This document shows, in pieces, positions 16,548 through 25,259 of a stretch of 64,000 nt of DNA (the stretch's first letter is position 1; each line of letters starts with the position of its first letter). The notes beneath the pieces are model-generated. The model saw nothing but the letters and a program-made list of their open reading frames with translations. It was not told the origin of the DNA and did no database searches. The position numbers were made by a program, and so were the translations under genes. Origin of the DNA: Deltaproteobacteria bacterium (lineage in GTDB: Bacteria > Myxococcota_A > UBA9042 > PHBI01); NCBI GenBank assembly GCA_020632715.1, contig JACKFA010000002.1, positions 62,001 to 126,000 of the forward strand, given 5' to 3'.

Positions 16548-17332
16548 GCGCGACCCCGCCCGGGCCGACGAGCCCCCGAGAGCCCGGCCTCCACCCCATC
16601 GAGGCGTCGCGGCTCCACGCCCGCCGTGAGCGCGTCTTCCTCGTGCTGGCCGGGCTCTTCCTCGGCTCGCTGACGATGCTCAACATCCTCGGCGTGACCC
16701 GCTTCGTCGACCTCTCGTTCGACGTCTTCGGGCTGCACGTGCCGATGGTGCTCGCGGTCGGGGTGCTGCCGTACCCCGTGACCTTCCTCTGCACCGACTT
16801 CATCAGCGAGCTCTACGGCAGGAAGCGCGCGAACGCCGTCGTCTGGATGGGCCTCGCCCTCAACGTCTGGGTGATGTTCGTCCTGTGGGCTGGCGGCGCG
16901 CTCCCGGGCGCCCCCTTCGGCTCGGACGTCTTCATGGACGTCCGCGGGCTCGCGATGGGCGGCGTCACGGCCTCGATGGTGGCCTACCTGACCGCGCAGT
17001 TCATCGACGTCTGGCTCTTCCACTTCTGGAAGAAGCTCACGCGCGGGCGCCACCTGTGGCTCCGCAACAACGGCTCGACGATGGTGAGCCAGCTCGTCGA
17101 CTCCGTCGCCGTCATCCTCATCACCTACTACCTCTCGCACGGCATCACGCTCGACCCCGCGAAGGGCTCCGAGGGCGCGCAGCTGCTCACGCTCATCCTG
17201 TCGAGCTACGTCTTCAAGTTCGTCGCGGCCTTGCTCGACACCGTGCCCTTCTACTTCGGCGTGCGCTGGCTCTCGCGCTGGCTCGAGCTCGACCCCGCGC
17301 GCGAGCACGACGCCGACGTCGAGCTCGCCTGA
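16544..17332 (+). CDS. Queuosine precursor transporter (YhhQ/DUF165 family)
   Basis: About 262 residues if begun at CTG 16544, 229 if begun at GTG 16643. Six or so membrane helices; family features include YPVTFLCTDFISELYGRKRA, WMGLALNVWVMFVLWAGG, TASMVAYLTAQFIDVWLFH and NNGSTMVSQLVDSVAVI. YhhQ-type proteins import queuosine precursors (preQ0/preQ1) for tRNA modification. The segment before GTG 16643 (SRLHARRERVFLVLAG) aligns with the N-terminal helix of family members and shows coding bias, and no ATG/GTG/TTG lies between it and the ACBP stop, so a CTG start overlapping that stop (CTGA) is likely. A lost base upstream is the alternative. Confidence 0.82.
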   Translation: MSATPPGPTSPREPGLHPIEASRLHARRERVFLVLAGLFLGSLTMLNILGVTRFVDLSFDVFGLHVPMVLAVGVLPYPVTFLCTDFISELYGRKRANAVVWMGLALNVWVMFVLWAGGALPGAPFGSDVFMDVRGLAMGGVTASMVAYLTAQFIDVWLFHFWKKLTRGRHLWLRNNGSTMVSQLVDSVAVILITYYLSHGITLDPAKGSEGAQLLTLILSSYVFKFVAALLDTVPFYFGVRWLSRWLELDPAREHDADVELA

Positions 17333-17439
17333 CTGCGGCGCACGACCGCGCCGAGCGCCGTCGTGGCGAGGGCCGAAATCGGGGGCTGCGGTTGCCAAGG
17401 GCGAGCACTTCCCCCATAAGACTCTTTCCCCTGTTCGGG

Positions 17440-17468
17440 TTGAAGCGACCGCCAAACCCGGGTAGGAA
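17440..17468 (+). promoter_or_regulatory. Candidate promoter for the collagen-like lipoprotein pair
   Basis: TTGAAG (17440-17445), 17 bp, TAGGAA (17463-17468). A transcript from about 17475 would carry a leader of about 115 nt before ATG 17591. The 258-bp gap 17333-17590 is otherwise without a recognisable riboswitch or RNA. Confidence 0.45.
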
Positions 17469-17590
17469 CCAGTGATTCCCAATCGAGACCGCGCGCCCCG
17501 GCGCGGAGACGCGCCCTGCTTGCGGCGCGCGGCGTGATCCCGGGACGTGACGCCGAGTCCCCCCGCATTGCTGAGTAGTGGAGGTTTTCA

Positions 17591-19813
17591 ATGAGGATGC
17601 GCAGCGTACTGATGACGATCCTCGCCGGCAGCGCCCTCGCGCTGGCAGGCTGCCCCGAGGACGGCGCGACCGGCCCGCAGGGCGCGAAGGGTGACACCGG
17701 CGCGACCGGCACCCAGGGCGACAAGGGCGACACGGGCGCCAAGGGCGACACCGGCGCCAAGGGCGACACGGGCGCCAAGGGCGACACGGGCGCTGCGGGC
17801 GCGGACTCCGCCTGCGCCGGCAAGGAGAAGCTCACCATCACCGGCATCACCGGGCTCCCGGCGGCCGACAGCTACCTCTTCGCGGGCAACTCGATCGAGC
17901 TGACCGTGGGCGTCGCGGGCGCCGGCGGCGGGACCGTCTCCGACGCGAACATCGAGATCATCGGCGTCGGGCCGAGCTTCTCCGAGGGGAGCGCGTTCAA
18001 CGTGTTCACCGCGGACACGGACCCGACCCTCGAGGGCGACTACGAGTTCCTCGTCGTCGCGTCGGACGGCTGCAGCATCGACGTGGACAGCTTCGTCCTC
18101 CCGGTGCGCGTCTTCCAGGCGTTCGTGAACGTCATTCACGTCTCGCCGACGGCCGGCACGGTGGTCGTCTCCACCGAGGCCGATCCCGGGAACCAGCTGA
18201 CCCCCGGCGCGATGTCGAGCTGGCTGCTCCTCGACTCGCCGACGGGCACGGTGACGGTCACGAACGCGGCCGGCGACACCGAGCTCCTCGCGGTCTCGGA
18301 CATCATGCCCGAGTACTTCGGCACCTACGTGGTCGTGCTCTACGACAGCGAGGGCGCGACGGACTACGCGGTGCTCGACGCCTCGCTCGAGCCGCCGACC
18401 GACGGGACCTACGGGCTCCGCGTCTTCAACGCGGGTGACGGGCTCGGCACCTTCAACGTCACGAACGAGGACGAGTCGAACCTCACGAGCTACTTCGCGG
18501 ACGTCGCCGAGGGCACGGCCTCGGACGTCGTGGAGTTCGCCCCCGAGGCGAAGACCTTCTACCTCGACCTCGGCCAGGACGGCGACACCGACTTCTCCGT
18601 CGCGATCGCCGACACGATGGTCTTCGACGGCAGCAACGAGCTGCTCATCGTGTGGAAGGCCGCCGACGGCTCCATCAAGTCGGTGCTCGCCGAGCTCGAG
18701 ACCTCCACGGCCGACTGGTACTCCTACACGCCGGCCACGGTGAACCTCAACTCGGCGCTGCTCGGCATCGTGCACGTCGCGACGACCGCCCCCGCGTCGG
18801 TCAACGTCCGCCTCGCGGGCGCCGAGGCGAACCTCTACTCGTCGGCCACCTCCTTCGGCAGCGCCTCGAGCATGGTCCGCGTCGACACGCTGAACGCGCT
18901 GTCGCTCGAGATCATGGACGGCGGCACCGTCGTCGACACCATCTCGGTGGACGTCGCCAAGAACACGCGCTCGACGCTGGTCTTCTACGACGACGCCGGC
19001 AGCCTCGCCTGGACCGTGCAGGAGAACGATCCGACGCCGATCGAGAACAGCGCCACCGACTGCCGCGCGAACTTCTTCAACGCCCTCGACGGCACGACGA
19101 TGATCGACGTCGCCGACGACACGACGGTGCTCTACGACGACATCGCCTTCGGCGACGTGAGCGACAACCACATCTTCGACTACGCGAACGACTACACGCT
19201 CTTCGTCGACATGGACAACGACGGCGAGGCGGACTTCCAGTTCGCGATGCCCACGAGCTTCAACTCGGGCGACCTCTACCACGGCGAGCAGGGCACGGGC
19301 TACGTCTACGCCGACGGCGACGGCAACCCGAAGGTGCTCTACGTGAGCTACTCGGCGGCGTCCGCGCTCACGTCGACGACGACCTTCAAGGGCATCCACA
19401 GCACCATCGCCATCCTCGGCTCGCCGGACTTCACCATCGCCCTCGACGCCGGCCCGTACTCGATCCCGGACGACGACCCGGGCTACCTCGACATCCCGGT
19501 GGACGTCGCCGCCTACATGGCGACGAACAGCATCACGTGCGCCGAGGTCGACTACGTGTCGTTCACGTTCACGGACCTCCACCACACCTGGCCGAGCGAC
19601 ATCACGTTCTACCTCTCGTCGCCGACGACGTCGGACGTCGAGGTCGGCTACGGCACGGGCTCGGTCGAGGCCACGCAGAGCGGCGACTCCGGCGCGCTCG
19701 GCGACTGGTCGGGCGAGGACCCGGCGGTCACGTGGACCATCACCGCCGAGGACATCGCGAGCCCCGACAGCGGGACCGTCGCGAGCATGACGCTCAACTT
19801 CTGGTGCAAGTGA
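17591..19813 (+). CDS. Surface lipoprotein with collagen-like repeats, DUF4397-like domains and C-terminal P-domain
   Basis: 740 residues; start ATG 17591 after GGAGG (17580-17584). Signal peptide with lipobox LALAGC (Cys21). Residues about 26-72 are 15 or so Gly-X-Thr/Lys collagen-type triplets (GDTGAKGDTGAKGDT), encoded by an 18-bp tandem unit at 17725-17798. Then come beta-rich repeats resembling DUF4397 (FVNVIHVSPTAGTV; LGIVHVATTAPASVNVRLAG). The last 130 residues resemble a proprotein-convertase P-domain (YVSFTFTDLHHTWPSDITFY to SMTLNFWCK). No catalytic domain is attached. Probably an extended outer-membrane adhesin or matrix protein. Paralogue of the next gene, 31 bp downstream. Confidence 0.82.
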   Translation: MRMRSVLMTILAGSALALAGCPEDGATGPQGAKGDTGATGTQGDKGDTGAKGDTGAKGDTGAKGDTGAAGADSACAGKEKLTITGITGLPAADSYLFAGNSIELTVGVAGAGGGTVSDANIEIIGVGPSFSEGSAFNVFTADTDPTLEGDYEFLVVASDGCSIDVDSFVLPVRVFQAFVNVIHVSPTAGTVVVSTEADPGNQLTPGAMSSWLLLDSPTGTVTVTNAAGDTELLAVSDIMPEYFGTYVVVLYDSEGATDYAVLDASLEPPTDGTYGLRVFNAGDGLGTFNVTNEDESNLTSYFADVAEGTASDVVEFAPEAKTFYLDLGQDGDTDFSVAIADTMVFDGSNELLIVWKAADGSIKSVLAELETSTADWYSYTPATVNLNSALLGIVHVATTAPASVNVRLAGAEANLYSSATSFGSASSMVRVDTLNALSLEIMDGGTVVDTISVDVAKNTRSTLVFYDDAGSLAWTVQENDPTPIENSATDCRANFFNALDGTTMIDVADDTTVLYDDIAFGDVSDNHIFDYANDYTLFVDMDNDGEADFQFAMPTSFNSGDLYHGEQGTGYVYADGDGNPKVLYVSYSAASALTSTTTFKGIHSTIAILGSPDFTIALDAGPYSIPDDDPGYLDIPVDVAAYMATNSITCAEVDYVSFTFTDLHHTWPSDITFYLSSPTTSDVEVGYGTGSVEATQSGDSGALGDWSGEDPAVTWTITAEDIASPDSGTVASMTLNFWCK

Positions 19814-19844
19814 ACCCCCCAGGATTCGAAAGGAGATCAAACGC

Positions 19845-21425
19845 ATGAGGATGCATTTCATCATGCCCGCGCTCCTCTCCCTGGGGCTCGCCCTCGGCGC
19901 CTGTGCGAACGGCGCCGACGGCCCCCAGGGACCGAAGGGAGTGACGGGAGACGCGGGCGCGACAGGCCCGAAGGGTGACCAGGGTGACCAGGGCGCGACG
20001 GGCGACAAGGGCCCGACGGGCGACCAGGGCGCCACGGGCGACGCCGGCGCGAACGGCGTCGACGGCGTGTGCGACGGGAGCGACCCTCTCGTCATCACCG
20101 ACGTGAGCGGCGTGCCGACGAGGATGTTCACGCAGGACACCTCGCCGAAGTTCACGGTCGCGGTCGCGCGCGAGAGCGGCGGCACCGTGGGCGACTACGA
20201 CGTGACCGTGGTGACCAACGGCTACCCGGCCGACATGGGGACGGCGGCGAACGAGTTCACGGTCACGCCGCTCTCGGCGGGGATCTGGACGTACGCCGTG
20301 GTCGTGACCGACGGCTGCACCGTCGCCTCGAAGTCGTTCGACCTCAACGTCGTCGACTTCGAGGCCGACATCGCGGTCGTCAACCTCGCGACCGAGCTCG
20401 GCGAGGCGTACCTCGCGGTGCCGGAGGCCGGCGTGCTCGGGCTCATCGGCGCGCCGGAGTCGACGGGCTACTTCCACGACACCGGGATCAAGTCGGTCGA
20501 GTTCCTGTTCCTCGACGACACGGGCGCGGAGCTGGCCACGACGGGCCCGCTCGAGCTCGCGTACAACGAGGTCTACACGGTCGTCGTGACCGATGACGGC
20601 AACGGCGGCGTGGTCGGGTCGCTCCTGAAGGACGATCTCTCCGAGGCCACGGCGGGCACGTCGCGCACGATGTTCTTCCACGCGGCGCCCGGCGCCGGCG
20701 TGGTGGACGTCACCGACGGCGCGGGCACGGTGTGGTTCAACGACGTCGCGGAGCGCAGCCTCTCCACGGAGGCGCCCGAGCTCGACGTCGACACGGCCTA
20801 CACGGTCGGCCTCGACGTGGGCGGCGACGGCAGCGACGACTTCGTCTACGACGTCACGCTCGACGTGACGGGCGACGGCGGGTTCTCGCAGATCTTCGCG
20901 TACAACCAGGACGGGCAGCCGGCGCTCTTCGTGCGCTCGGTCGACGTGACCTCGCTCAACGAGGTCGCGGAGATCGTCCGCGCGCCGGTCATGTACGACG
21001 TGTCCGTCGGGAGCGGGAGCCTCGCGGAGCCGGCGGCGCCGTACGACCCAGCCATGGTCATCGACTCGACCCACGCGGACATCGAGAACACCATCAACGT
21101 GAGCGAGTCGTGCACGATCACCGACGTGGCGATCGGGGTCGACATCACGCACGCGTACCGCGGCGACCTCACCCTCGACATCGTCGGCCCCGACGACACG
21201 ACGGTGCGCCTCCGCGCGTACGAGTTCGACAGCACCGATGACTTCGTCGGGATGTTCTTCGACGGCGCCGTCGACAGCGCCTCCGAGTTCGCGCCCGACG
21301 AGGCGCTCTCGGCCTTCGCCGGGAAGTCGGCGACGGGCGCGTGGAAGCTGGTCATCAACGACCACTACCCGTCGTCGGACAACGGCCAGTTCAATGGCTG
21401 GAGCGTGAACTTCTTCTGCGAGTAG
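19845..21425 (+). CDS. Paralogous collagen-repeat/P-domain surface lipoprotein
   Basis: 526 residues; ATG 19845 follows AAAGGAGATC. Signal peptide with lipobox LALGAC (Cys20), collagen-like triplets at about 24-66 (GPQGPKGVTGDAGATGPKGD), then beta-sandwich segments (ADIAVVNLATELGEAYLAVP; SRTMFFHAAPGAGVVDVTDG) and a canonical P-domain at about 395-526 (CTITDVAIGVDITHAYRGDL; GAWKLVINDHYPSSDNGQFN; FFCE end). The same architecture as its upstream neighbour with well-diverged sequence suggests an old tandem duplication. The two probably share a transcript that ends at the hairpins around 21439-21524. Confidence 0.82.
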   Translation: MRMHFIMPALLSLGLALGACANGADGPQGPKGVTGDAGATGPKGDQGDQGATGDKGPTGDQGATGDAGANGVDGVCDGSDPLVITDVSGVPTRMFTQDTSPKFTVAVARESGGTVGDYDVTVVTNGYPADMGTAANEFTVTPLSAGIWTYAVVVTDGCTVASKSFDLNVVDFEADIAVVNLATELGEAYLAVPEAGVLGLIGAPESTGYFHDTGIKSVEFLFLDDTGAELATTGPLELAYNEVYTVVVTDDGNGGVVGSLLKDDLSEATAGTSRTMFFHAAPGAGVVDVTDGAGTVWFNDVAERSLSTEAPELDVDTAYTVGLDVGGDGSDDFVYDVTLDVTGDGGFSQIFAYNQDGQPALFVRSVDVTSLNEVAEIVRAPVMYDVSVGSGSLAEPAAPYDPAMVIDSTHADIENTINVSESCTITDVAIGVDITHAYRGDLTLDIVGPDDTTVRLRAYEFDSTDDFVGMFFDGAVDSASEFAPDEALSAFAGKSATGAWKLVINDHYPSSDNGQFNGWSVNFFCE

Positions 21426-21438
21426 CGAGGGCTCGTGA

Positions 21439-21472
21439 CCTCGCGCGCGCGGCCCCGGTGGCGCGCGCGAGG
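21439..21472 (+). terminator. Perfect 12-bp hairpin after the lipoprotein pair
   Basis: CCTCGCGCGCGC (21439-21450) pairs perfectly with GCGCGCGCGAGG (21461-21472) around a 10-base loop, 14 bases after the stop. There is no U-tract, as is common in very GC-rich genomes. Confidence 0.6.
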
Positions 21473-21496
21473 GGCACCTGACCCCGAAGGATGAGC

Positions 21497-21524
21497 GAAC
21501 GCCTCGGCCCCGGCCGGGGCGTTC
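21497..21524 (+). terminator. Second hairpin (GAACGCC...GGCGTTC type)
   Basis: GAACGCC and GGGGCGTTC arms around CGGCCCCGGCCG form a near-continuous stem at 21497-21524, 25 bases after the first hairpin. Tandem terminators would insulate the pyr operon from upstream transcription. Confidence 0.5.
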
Positions 21525-21665
21525 GTGTCTCCGGCGGCCGGCGGGCGCGGCGCGCGCGGGGGCCGCGCGCGGGGGGCGCGCGCGGTGTGTCTTTTGGCCC
21601 ACCCGGCGCCCGGCGTTTTCTTCCGCCCGACTTCAGGGGGTTACCCGATTGCGGCGACCCTGCCG

Positions 21666-21693
21666 TTGACCTCGACCGGCCTCGCGACATATC
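21666..21693 (+). promoter_or_regulatory. Candidate sigma70-type promoter of the pyr operon
   Basis: TTGACC (21666-21671), 16 bp, CATATC (21688-21693), giving a leader of about 24 nt before ATG 21724. A leader this short leaves no room for PyrR-type attenuation. Confidence 0.5.
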
Positions 21694-21723
21694 AGGGGCC
21701 AACCGCTGGCAGGGAGGAACGTC

Positions 21724-22719
21724 ATGGCTGTCTACCGTCCACCCGAAGGGCGCCCCGTGAGCCCCCACCTGCCGTTCGGCGAGCGCCGCGATGGCGCCTG
21801 GTACGGCAAGAGCATCATCTCGGTGAAGCAGTTCAGCCGGGACGACCTCGAGTACGCCTTCGGCGTCGCGAAGGAGATGCGCGAGATGGTCGCGCGCGTC
21901 GGCTCCTTCGACCTCCTCAAGGGCAAGGTGCTCGCGAACCTCTTCTACGAGGCGTCGACCCGCACGGCGTCGTCCTTCGTGGCGGCGATGGCGCGGCTCG
22001 GCGGGAGCACCATCCAGATCCACGAGGTCCACTACTCGTCGGTCTCGAAGGGCGAGTCGCTCCCGGACACCATCCGCACGCTCGAGTGCTACGCCGACTG
22101 CATCGTCCTCCGCCACCCGCAGGTGGGCGCGGCGGCGCAGGCGGTCGAGGTGGCGTCGAAGCCGATCCTGAACGCCGGCGACGGCATCGGCGAGCACCCG
22201 ACCCAGGCGCTCCTCGACCTCTTCACCATCGAGAGCGAGCTCGGGCAGATCGACGGCAAGACCATCACGATGCTCGGCGACCTCCGCTTCGGGCGCACGG
22301 TGCACTCGCTGTCGCGGCTCCTCGCGCAGTACGACGTGAAGCTCCGCTACGTGGCGCCGGACATCCTCCAGATGCCGCGCGACATCGTCGACGAGCTCGC
22401 CTCCCTCGGCGTCGAGCAGGTCCCACACGACCGCCTCGACGACGTGCTGCCCGAGACGGACGTCCTCTACGTCACGCGCGTCCAGAAGGAGCGCTTCGAG
22501 GACCCGGCCGACTACGAGAACGTGCGCGGCGCCTACGTCGTCGACGGCGAGACGATGCTCGCCGCGAAGGAGCACATGGTGGTCATGCACCCGCTCCCGC
22601 GCGTCGGCGAGATCGCGACCGAGGTCGACGCCGACCCGCGCGCCGCCTACTTCCGCCAGATGGAGAACGGCATGTACGTCCGCATGGCGCTCCTCGCGAT
22701 GGTCCTCGGCAAGGCGTGA
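21724..22719 (+). CDS. pyrB: Aspartate carbamoyltransferase catalytic subunit
   Basis: 331 residues; ATG 21724 with GGGAGGAA upstream. Carbamoyl-phosphate site FYEASTRT (about 77-84), KGESLPDT, HPTQALLDLFTI (about 158-169) and HPLPR (about 290) are the ATCase signatures. It condenses carbamoyl phosphate and L-aspartate to carbamoyl aspartate in the second step of pyrimidine synthesis. No pyrI-like regulatory subunit or pyrC lies next to it. First gene of pyrB-pyrFE-pyrD; its TGA overlaps the GTG of the next gene by four bases. Confidence 0.96.
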   Translation: MAVYRPPEGRPVSPHLPFGERRDGAWYGKSIISVKQFSRDDLEYAFGVAKEMREMVARVGSFDLLKGKVLANLFYEASTRTASSFVAAMARLGGSTIQIHEVHYSSVSKGESLPDTIRTLECYADCIVLRHPQVGAAAQAVEVASKPILNAGDGIGEHPTQALLDLFTIESELGQIDGKTITMLGDLRFGRTVHSLSRLLAQYDVKLRYVAPDILQMPRDIVDELASLGVEQVPHDRLDDVLPETDVLYVTRVQKERFEDPADYENVRGAYVVDGETMLAAKEHMVVMHPLPRVGEIATEVDADPRAAYFRQMENGMYVRMALLAMVLGKA

Positions 22720-24167
22720 GCGGCCGCCCGAAAGCGCTGTTCTTCGACCGCGTGGAGGCGCGCGCGCAGGCCATCGACTCGCTCCTCTGCGTCGGGCTCG
22801 ACCCGCACCAGGGCGAGCTCGAGCGTGACGACGCCGAGGAGGCCTTCGCCTTCTGCAAGCGCCTCATCGACGCCACGGCGGAGGTGGCGGTCGCGTTCAA
22901 GCCGAACTCCGCGTTCTTCGAGCGCCACGGCGGCGCCGGGATCGAGGCGCTCCGGCGGGTCATCGCCTACATCCCGGACGAGATCCCCGTCATCCTCGAC
23001 GTGAAGCGCGGCGACATCGCCTCCACCGCGGACGCCTACGCCGACGCCGCGTTCGCCGGCCTCGGCGCCGGCGCGGTCACGGTGAGCCCGTACCTCGGCA
23101 GCGACGGCGTGAAGCCCTTCCTGAAGGCCGACGAGCACGGCGTCTTCGTGCTCTGCCGCACCTCGAACGACGCGGCCGCCGCGATGCAGGACGTGAGCGT
23201 GCTCCTGCCGCTCGGCGTGCAGCGCTACTACGAGTACGTCGCGATGATGGCGCCGACCTGGGGGATGCCCGGGCAGGTGGGGCTCGTCGTCGGCGCGACG
23301 CAGCCGGACGCGCTCGCCGAGGTGCGGGAGGTGGCGCCGGACCTGTGGATCCTCGCCCCCGGCGTCGGGGCGCAGGGGGGCGACCTGACCGCCGCGCTCC
23401 GGGCGGGCCTGCGGGACGACGGCAGCGGGCTCCTCATCTCCGCGTCGCGCGCGATCTCGCGGGCGAAGGATCCGGCCGCCGCGGCGCGGGCGCTGCGCGA
23501 CGAGGTCCGTCGCGCGCGTGACGCCGTGGTCGCGGGGGAGCACGGCCTCCACGACTTCGCGGACACGCGGGCGGCGCTCGCGCACGCGCTCTTCGAGACC
23601 GGCTGCGTGAAGCTCGGCAAGTACACGCTGAAGTCGGGGCTCGAGTCACCGATCTACCTGGATCTCCGGCGGCTCGTCGCCTACCCGCGGCACCTCTTCA
23701 CGGTGGCGCGCGAGTACACCCAGCTCCTCGCGCGGCTCCACTTCGACCACATCGCGGCGCTCCCGTACGCCGCGCTCCCCATCGGCACGGCGGTGTCGCT
23801 CGTCGGCGGGTGGCCGCTCATCTACCCGCGCCGCGAGGCGAAGGACTACGGCACGAAGGCCATGGTCGAGGGGGTGTTCGAGCCGGGTGACGTGGCGGTC
23901 GTCCTCGACGACCTCGCGACGACCGGCGCGAGCAAGGTGGAGGCCATCGCGCGGCTCGAGGCGGCAGGCGTCGAGGTGCACGACATCGTCGTCCTCGTCG
24001 ACCGCGAGTCGGGCGCGCGCGAGGAGCTCGAGGCGCAGGGGTTCCGCTTCCACGCGGTGTTCACGCTGCGGGAGCTGGTCGCGTTCGGCCACGCCGAGGG
24101 GCTCGTGGGCGACGACGACGTCGCGCGCGTCGAGGCGTTCCTCCTGGCGAGCGTGAAAGCGCCGTGA
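22716..24167 (+). CDS. pyrFE: Bifunctional orotidine-5'-phosphate decarboxylase / orotate phosphoribosyltransferase (PyrF-PyrE fusion)
   Basis: 483 residues from GTG 22716. Residues 1-265 are a type 2 (PyrF subfamily 2) OMP decarboxylase: VGLDPH, VAFKPNSAFFE, and the catalytic ILDVKRGDIASTADAYADAA (about 88-107). Residues about 270-483 are orotate phosphoribosyltransferase, with the PRPP loop VAVVLDDLATTGASKVEAI near 390 and LKSGLESPIYLDLR at the domain start. The chain carries the last two steps, orotate to OMP to UMP, in one protein. The order F-E is the reverse of animal UMP synthase (E-F). Overlaps both neighbours by four bases, so all three are translationally coupled. Confidence 0.93.
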   Translation: MSGRPKALFFDRVEARAQAIDSLLCVGLDPHQGELERDDAEEAFAFCKRLIDATAEVAVAFKPNSAFFERHGGAGIEALRRVIAYIPDEIPVILDVKRGDIASTADAYADAAFAGLGAGAVTVSPYLGSDGVKPFLKADEHGVFVLCRTSNDAAAAMQDVSVLLPLGVQRYYEYVAMMAPTWGMPGQVGLVVGATQPDALAEVREVAPDLWILAPGVGAQGGDLTAALRAGLRDDGSGLLISASRAISRAKDPAAAARALRDEVRRARDAVVAGEHGLHDFADTRAALAHALFETGCVKLGKYTLKSGLESPIYLDLRRLVAYPRHLFTVAREYTQLLARLHFDHIAALPYAALPIGTAVSLVGGWPLIYPRREAKDYGTKAMVEGVFEPGDVAVVLDDLATTGASKVEAIARLEAAGVEVHDIVVLVDRESGAREELEAQGFRFHAVFTLRELVAFGHAEGLVGDDDVARVEAFLLASVKAP

Positions 24168-25183
24168 TCTACGAGCTCGTCCGCCCCCTCCTCTTCCGCC
24201 TCGAGCCCGAGCAGGCCCACCACGCGAGCCTGCGGGCGCTCGCGCTCCTCGGGCGCTCGCCGCTCGCGGTGGCGGCGGTGCGCCGCGCGCTGACGCCGCC
24301 GCCGGCGCCGGTGCGCGTGATGGGGCTCGACTTCGCGCACCCGGTCGGGCTCGCGGCGGGCTACGACAAGGACGCGGTGGCGCTCCACGGCGTGGCGGCG
24401 CTCGGGATGAGCCACGTCGAGGTCGGCACGGTGACGCTGCGGCCGCAGGCGGGGAACCCGGCGCCGCGGATCTTCCGGCTCCCGGAGGACCGCGCGCTCA
24501 TCAACCGGCTCGGCTTCCCGTCGGCGGGCGCGGACGTCGTGGCGGCGCGGCTCGCGTCGAAGCGGCCGGCGGGCCTCGTCGTGGGCGTCAACATCGGGAA
24601 GAACAAGGAGACGCCGCTCTCCGAGGCGCCCGACGAGTACGCGGCGCTCGTCGACCGCTTCGGGCCGCTCGCGGACTACCTGGTCATCAACGTGTCGTCG
24701 CCGAACACGGTGGGGCTCCGGCGGCTGCAGGCGCGGGACGCGCTCGAGAAGGTGCTCGGGGCGGCGTGCGCGCGGCGGGCGGCGCTCTCGCGGCGGGTGC
24801 CGCTGCTCGTGAAGCTCTCGCCGGACCTCGACGAGCAGGCGCTCGACGACGCGCTCGGGGCCACGCTCGACGCGGGCCTCGACGGCGTCGTGGTCACGAA
24901 CACGACGATCTCCCGGGAGGGGCTCCGGCCGAGCCCGGTGACCGCGGAGACGGGCGGGCTCTCGGGGGCGCCGCTCCGGCAGCGCGCGACCGAGATGGTG
25001 CGCGCCGTCGCGGGCAGGGTGGGCGACAAGCTCGTCATCATCGGGGTCGGAGGCATCATGCGCGCCGAGGACGTGCGCGCGCGCCTCGACGCGGGCGCGA
25101 GCCTCGTGCAGGTCTACACGGGCCTCATCTACGCGGGGCCGACCTTCGCGCAGCGGCTCGTGCGCGGGCTCGCGGCGCGATGA
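24164..25183 (+). CDS. pyrD: Dihydroorotate dehydrogenase (quinone), class 2
   Basis: 339 residues from GTG 24164, overlapping the pyrFE stop (GTGA). The N-terminal helices (MIYELVRPLLFRLEPEQAHH) bind the membrane and quinone, as in class 2 enzymes. FMN and substrate motifs: GLAAGYDKD, INRLGFPSAGAD, NIGKNKET, the catalytic-serine loop NVSSPNTVGLR (about 176-186), VTNTTISR and VGGIMRAEDV. It oxidises dihydroorotate to orotate, passing electrons to the quinone pool also used by the bd oxidase encoded upstream. Length matches the family. Confidence 0.96.
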   Translation: MIYELVRPLLFRLEPEQAHHASLRALALLGRSPLAVAAVRRALTPPPAPVRVMGLDFAHPVGLAAGYDKDAVALHGVAALGMSHVEVGTVTLRPQAGNPAPRIFRLPEDRALINRLGFPSAGADVVAARLASKRPAGLVVGVNIGKNKETPLSEAPDEYAALVDRFGPLADYLVINVSSPNTVGLRRLQARDALEKVLGAACARRAALSRRVPLLVKLSPDLDEQALDDALGATLDAGLDGVVVTNTTISREGLRPSPVTAETGGLSGAPLRQRATEMVRAVAGRVGDKLVIIGVGGIMRAEDVRARLDAGASLVQVYTGLIYAGPTFAQRLVRGLAAR

Positions 25184-25207
25184 GCCGCGTCAGTGGCTGA
25201 TCCGAGA

Positions 25208-25239
25208 GGACAACCACGGAGGCACGGAGGCACGGAGGG
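25208..25239. repeat. Inverted repeat arm 1 (ACGGAGGC-type unit)
   Basis: GGACAACC followed by three tandem copies of ACGGAGG(C), between the pyrD stop and the FHA-AAA stop. Matches 28253-28283 in reverse complement with a single base missing there. The two arms bracket the FHA-AAA and porin genes. Confidence 0.6.
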
Positions 25240-25259
25240 AGCGCGCTCGGCGCGGCCTT

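Noticed and set aside
17725..17798. Regular 18-bp tandem repeats resembling a short CRISPR-like array
   Set aside because: They encode in-frame Gly-Asp-Thr/Gly-Ala-Lys collagen triplets and have no spacers or cas genes.
18125..18139. Fourth GTGAAC-N3-ATTCAC match inside the collagen-like gene
   Set aside because: It lies in mid-gene, encodes conserved beta-strand residues (VNVIH) and is not at a boundary, so it is not counted as an operator.
21541..21600. Dense GC-only run before the pyr promoter as a structured RNA or attenuator
   Set aside because: Alternating GC sequence pairs in many registers with no single favoured fold, and it lies upstream of the likely promoter, so it is not in the pyr leader.
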